Part shown: positions 52,188 to 61,742 of the stretch, piece by piece
Numbering within the stretch: position 1 is the first letter of the stretch
How the letters are laid out: each line of letters opens with the position of its first letter
NCBI RefSeq assembly: GCF_001277235.1
Contig: NZ_CP012266.1
Location: forward strand, 4,154,001-4,218,000
Reading direction: 5' to 3'
Source of the DNA: Cronobacter dublinensis subsp. dublinensis LMG 23823
Lineage (GTDB): Bacteria; Pseudomonadota; Gammaproteobacteria; Enterobacterales; Enterobacteriaceae
Length of the DNA stretch: 64,000 nucleotides
Program-made: the position numbers and the translations under genes
Notes under the pieces: model-generated
Told to the model about the DNA's origin: nothing
Database searches by the model: none
What the model saw: the letters and a program-made list of their open reading frames with translations, nothing else

Positions 52188-52527
52188 GATCCAACGCCAT
52201 CAGCCCTCTTCGCATCAGGCTGAGATCGTGTTGCGCCTTGATCCCACGCTGTTTTGGTTTAAAGGGCATTTTCCCGTTCAGCCATTGCTGCCAGGCGTCG
52301 CGCAGCTCGACTGGGTGATGCACTACGCTCAGGCTATCCTGGCGCCCGACTACCGCTTCCAGGGCATTCAGAACGTGAAATTCCAGGCGCCGCTGCTGCC
52401 GGGCTGCGATGTTCTGCTCACGCTCGACTGGAACGAGGCGCGTAACGTACTCTCCTTCAGCTACCACCGGCTGGCGGGCGAAACGCGCGTGTTGTCGAGC
52501 AGCGGGAAAATCAAGCTATGTCGCTAG
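52174..52527 (+). CDS. apeI: hotdog dehydratase ApeI
   Basis: The 117-residue hotdog-fold protein of the FabA/FabZ type has the active-site region FKGHFPVQPLLPGVAQLDW with its histidine near residue 30. In Xenorhabdus ApeI forms a heterocomplex with ApeP that removes water to make each trans double bond. It overlaps the end of apeH by 14 bases and the start of apeJ by 10. Confidence 0.9.
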   Translation: MTPHEIQRHQPSSHQAEIVLRLDPTLFWFKGHFPVQPLLPGVAQLDWVMHYAQAILAPDYRFQGIQNVKFQAPLLPGCDVLLTLDWNEARNVLSFSYHRLAGETRVLSSSGKIKLCR

Positions 52528-54239
52528 AGACCGCCGCCTTTCAGCCCTGCGTGGTTATCCCGTGCTACAACCACGGCAGCCTGATAGAAAACGTTCTGGT
52601 CCGCCTGGCGCCCTTCGCCCTGCCCTGTTTCATCATTGACGACGGCAGCGACGCGCCGACGCGCGCCACGCTGGACGCGCTGGTCCAGCGCTATCCCTCG
52701 CTGACGCTGGTGCGGTTGCCCCGTAATGCGGGGAAAGGCGTGGCGGTCATCGAAGGGCTTCGCCATGTGGCGGCGCAGGGCTATACCCACGCAGTGCAGG
52801 TCGATGCCGACGGGCAACATGCGGTGGAGGATATTCCCGCCTTTTTAGCGCTCGCGCGCCAGCACCCCGACGCGCTTATCTCCGGTCATCCTGTTTATGA
52901 TGATTCTATGCCGCGCGCGCGGCGTTACGGACGCTGGATAACGCATGTCTGGGTCTGGATTGAAACGCTGTCGCTGTCGTTAAAAGACAGCATGTGCGGG
53001 TTTCGCGTTTACCCGGTCGCAGCGACGCTCGCCCAGGCGCAGCGCCATATGCCCGGCAAACGGATGGATTTCGATACCGAAATCATGGTGCGCCTCTACT
53101 GGCAGGGCCATCCCAGCTATTTTATCCCCACCCGCGTCACCTATCCGCACGACGGCATTTCGCATTTCGACGCGCTGCGGGACAACTGCCGTATCTCCTG
53201 GATGCATACCCGACTCTTTTTCGGCATGCTGCCGCGCGCGCCGGGCCTGTTATGGCGTCGACGCCAGCAGCACTGGGCGCGCCAGCAGGAGAGAAAAGGC
53301 CTGCTGGGGATGCGCATCATGATAGCCGTGTGGCGTCTTCTGGGACGCCGGGCGTTTAGCGCGCTGCTGCGCCCGGTGATAGCCGTCTACTGGCTAACCG
53401 CCACAGAAGCGCGCCAGGCCTCGCGCCAGTGGATCTCGCGCGTGCGGCACACCCTCGCGCTGCGCCAGCAGCCCTTACCGGAACGGCTCAGCAGCTATCG
53501 CCACTTTTTACGCTTCGGCGAAACCATGCTCGATAAAGTGGCGAGCTGGCGCGGCGAGTTCCGCCCTGGCCATGAAGTGATTATCTCGCCAGAAGCGCAG
53601 GCCGCCATCGCTGCGCGACCGCAACAGGGCCGGCTCCTGCTGGCCTCTCATCTCGGCGATGTCGAAGCCTGCCGGGCGCTGGCTGAACGTCACGGCGATA
53701 TCGTCATTAACGCGCTGGTGTTCAGTGAAAATGCGCAGCGCTTTAAACAAATTATGGAAGAGGCGGCTCCCGACGCGGGCGTCAACCTGATCCCAGTGAC
53801 GGATATCGGCCCCGATACCGCCATGCTGCTGAAGGACAAACTCGATCGCGGCGAGTGGGTGGCGATCGTCGGCGATCGTATCGCGGTCAATCCTCAGCGC
53901 GGCGGCCAGTGGCGCGTTATCTGGAGCATGTTTATGGGCCAGCCTGCGCCCTTCCCGCAGGGGCCGTTTATTCTCGCCGCCGCCTTACGCTGCCCGGTGG
54001 ATGTCGTCTTCGCGCTCCATCTGCGCAAAAAGCTGCATCTGTTTCTTGAGCCGTTCGCGAACCCGCTGACGCTCCCGCGCGGACAGCGTCAGCAGGCGCT
54101 GCAGGACGCCGTCGATCGCTATGCCGCACGGCTGGAGTACTACGCGCTCCAGTCACCGCTTGAATGGTTCAACTTTTACGATTTCTGGCGCCTGCCCGAC
54201 GCAACGGTCGCGACAGACGAACGGAACGAGGAGTCTTAA
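52518..54239 (+). CDS. apeJ: glycosyltransferase-acyltransferase fusion ApeJ
   Basis: The 573-residue protein is a fusion. Residues about 10-250 are a family 2 glycosyltransferase, with PCYNHGSLIENVL and the metal-binding VDADGQHAVEDI. Residues about 290-560 are an LpxL/HtrB-type acyltransferase, with HLGDVEACRALAERHG, VGDRIAV and FPQGPFILAAAL. This suits attaching a sugar and an acyl or polyene chain to make the membrane-linked product. The order of reactions is unknown. Confidence 0.88.
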   Translation: MSLETAAFQPCVVIPCYNHGSLIENVLVRLAPFALPCFIIDDGSDAPTRATLDALVQRYPSLTLVRLPRNAGKGVAVIEGLRHVAAQGYTHAVQVDADGQHAVEDIPAFLALARQHPDALISGHPVYDDSMPRARRYGRWITHVWVWIETLSLSLKDSMCGFRVYPVAATLAQAQRHMPGKRMDFDTEIMVRLYWQGHPSYFIPTRVTYPHDGISHFDALRDNCRISWMHTRLFFGMLPRAPGLLWRRRQQHWARQQERKGLLGMRIMIAVWRLLGRRAFSALLRPVIAVYWLTATEARQASRQWISRVRHTLALRQQPLPERLSSYRHFLRFGETMLDKVASWRGEFRPGHEVIISPEAQAAIAARPQQGRLLLASHLGDVEACRALAERHGDIVINALVFSENAQRFKQIMEEAAPDAGVNLIPVTDIGPDTAMLLKDKLDRGEWVAIVGDRIAVNPQRGGQWRVIWSMFMGQPAPFPQGPFILAAALRCPVDVVFALHLRKKLHLFLEPFANPLTLPRGQRQQALQDAVDRYAARLEYYALQSPLEWFNFYDFWRLPDATVATDERNEES

Positions 54240-54240
54240 G

Positions 54241-54663
54241 GTGTTAAACGATCCCCGCTTCACTGCGGAAGTTCAACTCGCCATCCCTTTTCATGACGTC
54301 GACTCGATGGGCGTCGTCTGGCATGGCAACTATTTTCGCTATTTCGAGATAGCCCGCGAGGCGCTGCTTAACCAGTTCAACTACGGATACCGGCAAATGA
54401 AGGCCTCCGGCTACGTGTGGCCGGTGGTCGACACGCGCGTGAAATACCGCGACGCCCTGACGTTTGAGCAACATATCCGGGTGCGCGCCACGATCGAAGA
54501 ATATGAAAACCGGCTACGCATCGGTTACACGATTTTCGATGCGCAAACCGGTAAACGCACCACGACGGGCTACACCATTCAGGTCGCTGTTGAAGAGCAG
54601 AGCCGGGAAATGTGTTTTGTCAGTCCGGCCATTCTCTTTGAACGCATGGGAATTACAGTATGA
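54241..54663 (+). CDS. apeK: hotdog thioesterase ApeK
   Basis: The 140-residue protein of the 4-hydroxybenzoyl-CoA thioesterase/YbgC type has the catalytic aspartate region FHDVDSMGVVWHGNYFRYFE near residues 17-36. It may release finished or stalled chains from the carrier. I chose the GTG at 54241, which follows GAGGAG; the frame also runs back into apeJ. It ends in ATGA overlap with apeL. Confidence 0.88.
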   Translation: MLNDPRFTAEVQLAIPFHDVDSMGVVWHGNYFRYFEIAREALLNQFNYGYRQMKASGYVWPVVDTRVKYRDALTFEQHIRVRATIEEYENRLRIGYTIFDAQTGKRTTTGYTIQVAVEEQSREMCFVSPAILFERMGITV

Positions 54664-55262
54664 AATTCTGGGCCTTGTTATTACTGCTCTGCGGGCCTGT
54701 TGCCAGCGCGGTAACGCTTGATGAACTCCAGCAGCGCTTTACGCAACAGCCGGTCGTGCGTGCGCATTTCGAACAGACCCGCACCATTAAAGATATGCCG
54801 CAACCGCTGCGCTCGCGGGGAGAGATGATTATTGCGCGCGACAAAGGCCTGCTCTGGCGTCAGACGCAGCCGTTTCCCATGACCCTGCTGCTTGACGACA
54901 CGCGGATGGCGCAGCAAATCAATGACCAGCCGCCGCAGGTCGTGACGGCGCAAAACAACCCGCAGATGTTCCAGTTTAATCACTTGCTCCGCGCGCTGTT
55001 CCAGGCGGACCGCAAGGTGCTTGAGCAAAACTTTCGCATCGACTTTCAGGACAACGGTCAGGGCCGCTGGCGTCTGGCGCTGACGCCGGTCACCACGCCG
55101 CTGGATAAAATCTTCGCCTCGATAGAACTCCAGGGCCGCGACTATCTGGAAACCATCAACCTGTCTGATAAACAAGGCGACCAGACCGACATCGTCTTTA
55201 GCCAGCACCATCTTGAGCCTGCGACCCTGACCGATGAAGAACGTCAACGCTTTGCTTTCTGA
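54660..55262 (+). CDS. apeL: LolA-like outer membrane carrier protein ApeL
   Basis: The 200-residue periplasmic protein has a signal peptide (MKFWALLLLLCGPVASA) and a LolA-type half-barrel domain: FEQTRTIKDMPQPLRSRGEM near residue 36. It probably carries the lipid-linked polyene across the periplasm. Its end overlaps apeM by 29 bases. Confidence 0.87.
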   Translation: MKFWALLLLLCGPVASAVTLDELQQRFTQQPVVRAHFEQTRTIKDMPQPLRSRGEMIIARDKGLLWRQTQPFPMTLLLDDTRMAQQINDQPPQVVTAQNNPQMFQFNHLLRALFQADRKVLEQNFRIDFQDNGQGRWRLALTPVTTPLDKIFASIELQGRDYLETINLSDKQGDQTDIVFSQHHLEPATLTDEERQRFAF

Positions 55263-57561
55263 GTATCCACGGCGGTTCGCGCTGGCGTGGCTTGGCGTGT
55301 GCCTGCTGCTTGCGGCGACGCTGTGCGCGCAGTTGCCTCACGCACGCATTAACAGCAGCGTGCTGGCCCTGCTGCCGCAGCAAACGCTCGGCGACATTCC
55401 GCCTGCGCTGCATGACGGCTTTATGCAGCGTCTCGATCGCCAGGTCGTCTGGATGGTTAGCAGCGGAAAAACCGCCGATCCGCAGGTCGCGCAGCGCTGG
55501 CTGGAGACGCTGCGCGGCTTCTCGTTTCTGCGCGACGTGAAAGGCCCGATGGACGCGCATCAGCAGCAGGCGTGGGGCGCGTTTTACTTTGAACATCGCA
55601 ACGGCAATCTCGATGCGCAAACGCGCCGCCGTCTGGAAAACGGCGGTGAGAACCAGGCGCAGTGGATCCTGTCACAGGTCTACTCGGCGTTTTCCGGCGT
55701 CAGCGGCAAAGAGCTGCGCAACGATCCGCTGATGCTGGTGCGCGGCGCGCAAATGGCGCTGGCGCAAAACGCCAGTCGTCTGCGTCTGATGCAGGGATGG
55801 CTGACCGCGCAGGACGACAGGGGTAATTACTGGTATTTACTGCACGGCGAACTGGCCGGTTCCTCCTTCGATATGACCCGGACGCATGAAATGGTCGTGG
55901 CGTTAAACGCCGCCGGGCAGGCGCTGAAGGCGCAGTTTCCGAACGCCCAGGTGATGTCGCGCGGCACGGCGTTTTACAGCGACTACGCCAGCCAGCAGGC
56001 GAAGCAGGATGTCTCGACGTTAGGTCTTGCCACGATCCTCGGCGTGATTGCGCTTATCGTGGTGACCTTCCGTTCGCTGCGTCCGCTGCTGCTGTGCCTG
56101 CTTTCTGTCGGCACCGGCGCGCTGGCGGGCTGCGCGGTCACGCTGCTGGTGTTCGGCGAATTGCACCTGATGACGCTGGTGATGAGCGTCAGCGTTATCG
56201 GTATTTCTGCCGACTATACGCTCTACTACCTGACCGAGCGCATGATCCACGGTCAGGAAGCCTCGCCCCAGCAAAGTATGGCCAAAGTAGGCAAAACGCT
56301 GTTGCAGGCGTTGTTGACCACCGTCGCGGCGTATCTGGTGATGATGCTCGCGCCGTTTCCTGGCATTCGGCAGATGGCGCTGTTCGCCGCCATCGGGCTG
56401 AGCGCCTCCGGGCTGACCGTGATCTTCTGGCATCCGCTCTTGTGTCGCGGCCTGCCCGTGCGCCCGGCGCCGGCGCTCTCGCTGCTGCTGCCCGCGCTCG
56501 CCGCCTGGCGGCGCAATAAGCGTCTGATTATCGGGCTGCCGGTGTGCATCGCGCTGGTGTCCGCCGCAGGCATCGCCACGCTGCGTGTGAATGACGATAT
56601 TGCGCAACTCCAGGCATTACCGCCCGATTTACTGGCGCAGGAAAAAGCGATCGCCGCCATGACCGGCCAGGGCAGCGATCAGAAATGGTTCGTGGTCTAC
56701 GGGCAGACGCCGCAGGAGACGCTGGAGCGTATGGAAGCCTTCGCGCCGCGCCTTGAGACCGCGCGCGAACAGGGCTGGCTGGCGCGTTATCGCCTGATCC
56801 CGCTGAACTCGCAAGCCCGCCAGCAGCGTGATGTCGCGCTGATTCAGGCGGCGGCGCCGACCATCACTGCGCGTCTGACGCAGGCTGGTATTCCGGTCGC
56901 GTCCATCAATAGCGCCCCGATGCCCGTCACGCTGGAAAACTGGCTGGCGAGCCCGGCCAGCGAAGGATGGCGGCTGATGTGGCTGACGCTGCCCGATGGT
57001 ACCAGCGGCGCGCTGGTCCCGGTCGATGGCGTGCGCGACAGCGCAGCGTTAGGCGACATCGCCGCACGCCAGCCTGGCGTCGCCTGGGTGGACAGAAAGG
57101 CGTCCTTTGACGCGCTGTTTTCCCTTTATCGCCATGTGCTGACGGGCCTGTTAGGGGTGGCGCTTATCATTATCGCCATCGGCGCGGTGATGCGTCTCGG
57201 GTTGCGTAAGGGGCTGATAAGCCTGGTGCCGTCTCTGCTTTCGCTGGCCGCAGGCCTGGCCGCGCTCGCCTTTACCGGACAACCGCTGAATATCTTTTCC
57301 CTGCTGGCCCTCGTGCTCGTACTCGGCATCGGTATTAACTACACGCTCTTTTTCAGCAATCCGCGCGGTACGCCGCTGACGTCACTGGTGGCCATCACGC
57401 TTGCGATGATAACGACCCTGCTGACGCTCGGCATGCTGGTTTTCAGCGCCACACAGGCGATCAGTGGTTTCGGCACCGTACTGTGCTGCGGCATTTTCGT
57501 CGCCTTTTTACTCTCTCCTCTGGCCATGCCGGAACGTCGCAAAACGAGAAAATCACGATGA
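55234..57561 (+). CDS. apeM: MMPL/RND-type exporter ApeM
   Basis: The 775-residue membrane protein has two repeats, each with one segment, a large periplasmic domain and five clustered segments (about 250-420 and 630-770). SVSVIGISADYTLYYLTERM near residue 308 is the family's charged transmembrane motif, partly mirrored by VLVLGIGINYTLFFSN in the second half. Likely exports the polyene lipid from the inner membrane to ApeL. The start lies within apeL, with a poor ribosome site, suggesting coupled translation. Confidence 0.88.
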   Translation: MKNVNALLSEYPRRFALAWLGVCLLLAATLCAQLPHARINSSVLALLPQQTLGDIPPALHDGFMQRLDRQVVWMVSSGKTADPQVAQRWLETLRGFSFLRDVKGPMDAHQQQAWGAFYFEHRNGNLDAQTRRRLENGGENQAQWILSQVYSAFSGVSGKELRNDPLMLVRGAQMALAQNASRLRLMQGWLTAQDDRGNYWYLLHGELAGSSFDMTRTHEMVVALNAAGQALKAQFPNAQVMSRGTAFYSDYASQQAKQDVSTLGLATILGVIALIVVTFRSLRPLLLCLLSVGTGALAGCAVTLLVFGELHLMTLVMSVSVIGISADYTLYYLTERMIHGQEASPQQSMAKVGKTLLQALLTTVAAYLVMMLAPFPGIRQMALFAAIGLSASGLTVIFWHPLLCRGLPVRPAPALSLLLPALAAWRRNKRLIIGLPVCIALVSAAGIATLRVNDDIAQLQALPPDLLAQEKAIAAMTGQGSDQKWFVVYGQTPQETLERMEAFAPRLETAREQGWLARYRLIPLNSQARQQRDVALIQAAAPTITARLTQAGIPVASINSAPMPVTLENWLASPASEGWRLMWLTLPDGTSGALVPVDGVRDSAALGDIAARQPGVAWVDRKASFDALFSLYRHVLTGLLGVALIIIAIGAVMRLGLRKGLISLVPSLLSLAAGLAALAFTGQPLNIFSLLALVLVLGIGINYTLFFSNPRGTPLTSLVAITLAMITTLLTLGMLVFSATQAISGFGTVLCCGIFVAFLLSPLAMPERRKTRKSR

Positions 57562-58142
57562 GAAACTCTCTCTGGCATGCGGGCCTGCTGCTCGCGCTCA
57601 CGCTGTCGGTTGGCTGTACGTCGCATACCCACGGGCAGAACGATCCGCATCCGCAGGCCTGGCTCAAACCTGGCGTGCGCGTAACGCTGCCACCGCCGGG
57701 GATTACGCCTGCGGTGAACAGCCAACAATTGCTGACCGGCGAATTCAACGGGCAAAAGCAGTCACTGCTGGTGATGCTGAACGCCGATCGCGAAAAAATC
57801 ACGCTGGCGGGGCTCTCGTCGGTGGGTATCCGGCTGTTTCTCGCAACCTACGACAGCCGCGGCATTCATACGGAGCAGTCCATCGTCGTCCCGCAGCTGC
57901 CGCCCGCAAGCCAGGTGCTGGCCGATATCATGCTCAGCCACTGGCCGGTTGACGCCTGGCGGGCGCATTTACCGGCAGGCTGGACGCTGACAGACCATCT
58001 CGATCGCCGCGAACTGCGCGACAGCGACGGCAAGCTGGTCACGCGGATCACCTATCTGGAGCGCGGGGCGTTGCGCCAGCCCATCAGCATTGAGCAGGCG
58101 GTGTTCCACTACCACATCACGATTCAATATCTGGACGACTGA
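57558..58142 (+). CDS. apeN: DUF3261 lipoprotein ApeN
   Basis: The 194-residue protein has a lipoprotein signal ending LTLSVGC, with the cysteine near residue 19. The mature part is a beta-rich domain resembling outer-membrane lipoproteins that receive LolA-type cargo. It would complete the export path with ApeL and ApeM. The ATG overlaps the apeM stop. Confidence 0.85.
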   Translation: MRNSLWHAGLLLALTLSVGCTSHTHGQNDPHPQAWLKPGVRVTLPPPGITPAVNSQQLLTGEFNGQKQSLLVMLNADREKITLAGLSSVGIRLFLATYDSRGIHTEQSIVVPQLPPASQVLADIMLSHWPVDAWRAHLPAGWTLTDHLDRRELRDSDGKLVTRITYLERGALRQPISIEQAVFHYHITIQYLDD

Positions 58143-58143
58143 G

Positions 58144-59313
58144 ATGATTTACGTTTCCGCCATGGGGATGGTCAGCGCGCTCGGCACCACGCTTGATGAT
58201 ACCGCCGCCAGCCTGCAAAGCGGCGTCGTGCCGGGCATGAAGCTGCGCAGCGGCTGGTTGCAACAGGGGCAGGACGCCATGCTGGGCGGCGTTGAAGGCC
58301 CGCTCCCGGCGATCCCGGACGCCTTCCGGGCGCACCGTTCCCGAAATAATCAGCTCCTGCTGGCCGCCCTTGCGCAAATACAGCCGCAGGTTGATGCCGC
58401 CATTGCGCAGTATGGCCGCGATCGGGTGGCCGTGGTGCTGGGCACCAGCACGTCGGGCCTTGATGAAAGCGACCGGCACCTCGAAGCGCACTTTAATAAC
58501 GACGACGCGACCGACTGGCACTACTACCAGCAGGAGTTAGGCGATCCTTCGCGTTTTCTTGCCGCGTGGCTGCAATTACAGGGCCCGGCCTTCACGCTGT
58601 CGACCGCCTGCTCCTCCAGCGCCAGGGCGGTTATCAGCGGGAAACGCCTGATTGAAGCGGGCCTTGCGGATGTCGCGATTGTCGGCGGGGCCGACACGTT
58701 AAGCCGGATGCCGGTCAATGGTTTTGACAGCCTTGAGTCGTTCTCCTCTCGCCTGTGCGAGCCCTTTGGTCGCGACCGTTGCGGCATTACCATCGGCGAA
58801 GGAGCCGGGCTAATGCTGCTGACCTCGCAGCCGCAGGCCATCGCGCTGCTCGGTACGGGCGAGTCCAGCGACGCGTACCATATTTCTGCGCCGCATCCGG
58901 AAGGCGAAGGCGCTATCCGGGCTATTACACAGGCGCTGCGCGAAGCGAGCCTTGCGCCGGAAGATATCGGTTATATCAACCTGCACGGCACCGCCACCCC
59001 GCTTAACGATAAAATCGAGTCGCAGGTGGTGCATACGCTGTTTGGCAATCGCGTGCCGTGCAGTTCCACCAAACACCTCACCGGACATACGCTCGGCGCG
59101 GCCGGGATTTGCGAAGCGATTATCAGCGCGCTCATTCTTGCACGCGCGCTGCCCCTGCCTGCGCAAGATTTTGCGCGTTATTCGCCCGATGAAACCCTGC
59201 CGGATTGCGGCATTCTGCACGCCCCGACGCCGCTGCGTCGGCCTTACGTGCTTTCTAATTCATTCGCTTTTGGCGGCAACAATACCAGCCTGTTATTCGG
59301 GAGGATGTCGTGA
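58144..59313 (+). CDS. apeO: beta-ketoacyl synthase ApeO
   Basis: The 389-residue ketosynthase has all catalytic residues: C156 in LSTACSSSARA, one histidine in LHGTATPLND and another in KHLTGHTLGAAG. It extends the aryl starter with malonyl units, paired with ApeC. The ATG at 58144 follows the apeN stop by one base; a frame extension to 58090 is inside apeN. Confidence 0.94.
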   Translation: MIYVSAMGMVSALGTTLDDTAASLQSGVVPGMKLRSGWLQQGQDAMLGGVEGPLPAIPDAFRAHRSRNNQLLLAALAQIQPQVDAAIAQYGRDRVAVVLGTSTSGLDESDRHLEAHFNNDDATDWHYYQQELGDPSRFLAAWLQLQGPAFTLSTACSSSARAVISGKRLIEAGLADVAIVGGADTLSRMPVNGFDSLESFSSRLCEPFGRDRCGITIGEGAGLMLLTSQPQAIALLGTGESSDAYHISAPHPEGEGAIRAITQALREASLAPEDIGYINLHGTATPLNDKIESQVVHTLFGNRVPCSSTKHLTGHTLGAAGICEAIISALILARALPLPAQDFARYSPDETLPDCGILHAPTPLRRPYVLSNSFAFGGNNTSLLFGRMS

Positions 59314-59786
59314 CCCCTTATCTGGCGCCTGGCGCTTATTTACCGCATGAAACCCCGATGCTGCTTCTGGAAAGCGTCCTGACGATAAGCGACAACAGCG
59401 CGCGGTGTCGCGTCACCGTGTCGCCGCAGGGCGTGCTGGCACCGTTTCTGACCGCCGAAGGCGACCTTCCCGCCTGGTACGCGATGGAGCTGATGGCGCA
59501 GACAGTGGGCGTCTGGTCCGGCTGGCACCGCACGACGCGCGGTGAGCCGGGCATCGCGCTCGGCATGATTTTGGGCGTGCGCGACCTGCAATGTCAGCAC
59601 AGCGTTTTTGCGCGCGGCAGCGTGCTGGACATCGACGTGACCCTGCTGTTGCAGGATGAAAAATTCGGCAGTTTCGACGCCGTTCTCCACGCCGACGGGG
59701 CGAGCCTCGCCCGTGGACGCATTAATACCTTTCAGCCGGATAACGCCGAGCTGAATCAGCTTTTTTCTCAGGGAGCCTCTACATGA
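59310..59786 (+). CDS. apeP: hotdog dehydratase ApeP
   Basis: The 158-residue 3-hydroxyacyl dehydratase-like protein is of the FabA/hotdog type. Family features include LPAWYAMELMAQTVGVWSGW near residues 52-71. Partner of ApeI in the dehydratase complex. The GTG start overlaps the apeO stop (GTGA), with GGGAGG upstream. Confidence 0.9.
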   Translation: MTPYLAPGAYLPHETPMLLLESVLTISDNSARCRVTVSPQGVLAPFLTAEGDLPAWYAMELMAQTVGVWSGWHRTTRGEPGIALGMILGVRDLQCQHSVFARGSVLDIDVTLLLQDEKFGSFDAVLHADGASLARGRINTFQPDNAELNQLFSQGAST

Positions 59787-60514
59787 GTCGATCAGTTCTG
59801 GTTACCGGAGCCAGCAAAGGCATTGGCCGGGCGATTGCTCGTCAGCTGGCTGCCGACGGTTTTACCGTCGGGGTACATTATCATCGCGACGAAAACGGCG
59901 CGCAGGAGACGCTACGCGCCATCACCGACGCCGGCGGCACGGGGCGTCTGCTCTGTTTCGACGTCAGCCAGCGTGACGCGTGCCGTGCCACGCTTGAAGC
60001 CGATATTGAACGCCACGGCGCCTGGTATGGCCTCGTCAGTAACGCGGGCATCACCCGGGACGGCGCGTTTCCGGCGCTCAGCGACGATGACTGGGACGCG
60101 GTTATCCATACCAATCTCGACAGTTTTTATAACGTGGTGCAGCCCTGCATTATGCCGATGATCGCCGCCCGTCAGGGGGGAAGGATTGTGACGGTCTCTT
60201 CCGTCTCCGGGATCATGGGCAATCGCGGGCAGGTTAACTACAGCGCGGCCAAAGCGGGCATTATCGGCGCGACGAAAGCGCTGGCGATCGAGCTTGCGAA
60301 GCGCAAAATCACCGTCAACTGCATCGCGCCTGGCCTGATTGACACCGGCATGATTGACATGGAAGAAGCGGCCTTAAAAGAAGCGATGAGCATTATCCCG
60401 ATGAAACGCATGGGCCAGGCCGACGAAGTCGCGGGCCTCGCCAGCTATCTGATGTCCGATATCGCGGGCTACGTTACCCGCCAGGTCATCTCCATCAACG
60501 GGGGAATGCTATGA
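59783..60514 (+). CDS. apeQ: beta-ketoacyl reductase ApeQ (FabG-type)
   Basis: This 243-residue short-chain dehydrogenase reduces the beta-keto group with NADPH. It has GASKGIGRAIA near residue 8, the SNAG motif (VSNAGITRDG), and the catalytic tyrosine/lysine in YSAAKAG near residue 153. Its ends overlap apeP and apeR by four bases each. Confidence 0.94.
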   Translation: MSRSVLVTGASKGIGRAIARQLAADGFTVGVHYHRDENGAQETLRAITDAGGTGRLLCFDVSQRDACRATLEADIERHGAWYGLVSNAGITRDGAFPALSDDDWDAVIHTNLDSFYNVVQPCIMPMIAARQGGRIVTVSSVSGIMGNRGQVNYSAAKAGIIGATKALAIELAKRKITVNCIAPGLIDTGMIDMEEAALKEAMSIIPMKRMGQADEVAGLASYLMSDIAGYVTRQVISINGGML

Positions 60515-61740
60515 TGCGCCGCGTTGTTATTACCGGAATGGCGGGCGTCACAGCCTTTGGTGAGACCTGGCAGGCGGTGGCCGCGCGTCTGAAAGCGGGC
60601 GAAAACGCCGTGCGCAAAATGCCGGAATGGCAGGTCTACGACGGGCTGCATACCCTGCTGGGCGCGCCCGTCGATGATTTCGTGACGCCGGATCACTACA
60701 CCCGTAAACGCATCCGCTCGATGGGCAGAGTGTCGCTGATGTCTACCCGCGCGACGGAGCTGGCGCTGGAGATGGCGGGCCTTATCGACGACCCCGTGCT
60801 GACCAGCGGCGAAACGGGCATCGCCTACGGCTCATCGACCGGCAGCACCGGCCCGGTGAGCGAATTCGCGACTATGCTGACGGAGAAACACACCAACAAT
60901 ATTACCGGCACCACGTATGTCCAGATGATGCCGCACACCACCGCCGTGAATACCGGGCTTTTCTTCGGGCTGAAAGGACGCGTGATCCCCACCTCCAGCG
61001 CCTGTACCTCCGGCAGCCAGGCCATCGGTTACGCCTGGGAGGCTATCCGCCACGGTTATCAGACTGTCATGGTGGCGGGCGGCGCAGAAGAGTTATGCCC
61101 TTCCGAAGCGGCGGTCTTCGACACCCTCTTCGCCACCAGCCAGCGCAACGAGGCCCCGAAAACCACGCCCGCGCCGTTCGATAAAGACCGCGACGGCCTG
61201 GTCATTGGCGAAGGCGCCGGAACGTTAATTCTGGAAGAGCTGGAGCACGCGAAAGCGCGCGGCGCCACTATTTACGGGGAGATCGTCAGCTTTTACACCA
61301 ACTGCGACGCCGCGCATATTACGCAGCCGCAGCGCGAAACGATGCAGATTTGCATTGAACGTGCGTTATCGATGGCGGCGCTTACGCCACAGGACATCGG
61401 GTATATCTGCGCTCACGGCACCGCCACCGACCGGGGCGATATCGCCGAAACGCAGGCCACCGCCGCTGTATTCGGCGAGCACACGCCAATTTCTTCGCTG
61501 AAAAGCTATTTCGGCCACACGCTTGGCGCGTGCGGCGCGCTGGAGGCGTGGATGAGCCTCGAAATGATGCGTGAAGGCGCGTTCGCGCCGACGCTTAACC
61601 TGCGTCAGCCGGATGACCAGTGCGGCGCGCTCGATTACATCATGCATGCGCCGCGCGCTATCGACTGCGAATTTATTCAGACGAACAACTTCGCGTTTGG
61701 CGGTATTAACACCTCGCTGGTGTTGCGTCGCTGGCCTTAA
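60511..61740 (+). CDS. apeR: beta-ketoacyl synthase ApeR
   Basis: The 409-residue second full ketosynthase has the active cysteine in SSACTSGSQA near residue 169 and histidines in AHGTATDRGD and SYFGHTLGACG. It resembles FabF. Its separate job beside ApeO:ApeC is not settled; an initiation or chain-supply step is possible. It ends two bases before acpT. Confidence 0.92.
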   Translation: MMRRVVITGMAGVTAFGETWQAVAARLKAGENAVRKMPEWQVYDGLHTLLGAPVDDFVTPDHYTRKRIRSMGRVSLMSTRATELALEMAGLIDDPVLTSGETGIAYGSSTGSTGPVSEFATMLTEKHTNNITGTTYVQMMPHTTAVNTGLFFGLKGRVIPTSSACTSGSQAIGYAWEAIRHGYQTVMVAGGAEELCPSEAAVFDTLFATSQRNEAPKTTPAPFDKDRDGLVIGEGAGTLILEELEHAKARGATIYGEIVSFYTNCDAAHITQPQRETMQICIERALSMAALTPQDIGYICAHGTATDRGDIAETQATAAVFGEHTPISSLKSYFGHTLGACGALEAWMSLEMMREGAFAPTLNLRQPDDQCGALDYIMHAPRAIDCEFIQTNNFAFGGINTSLVLRRWP

Positions 61741-61742
61741 CC

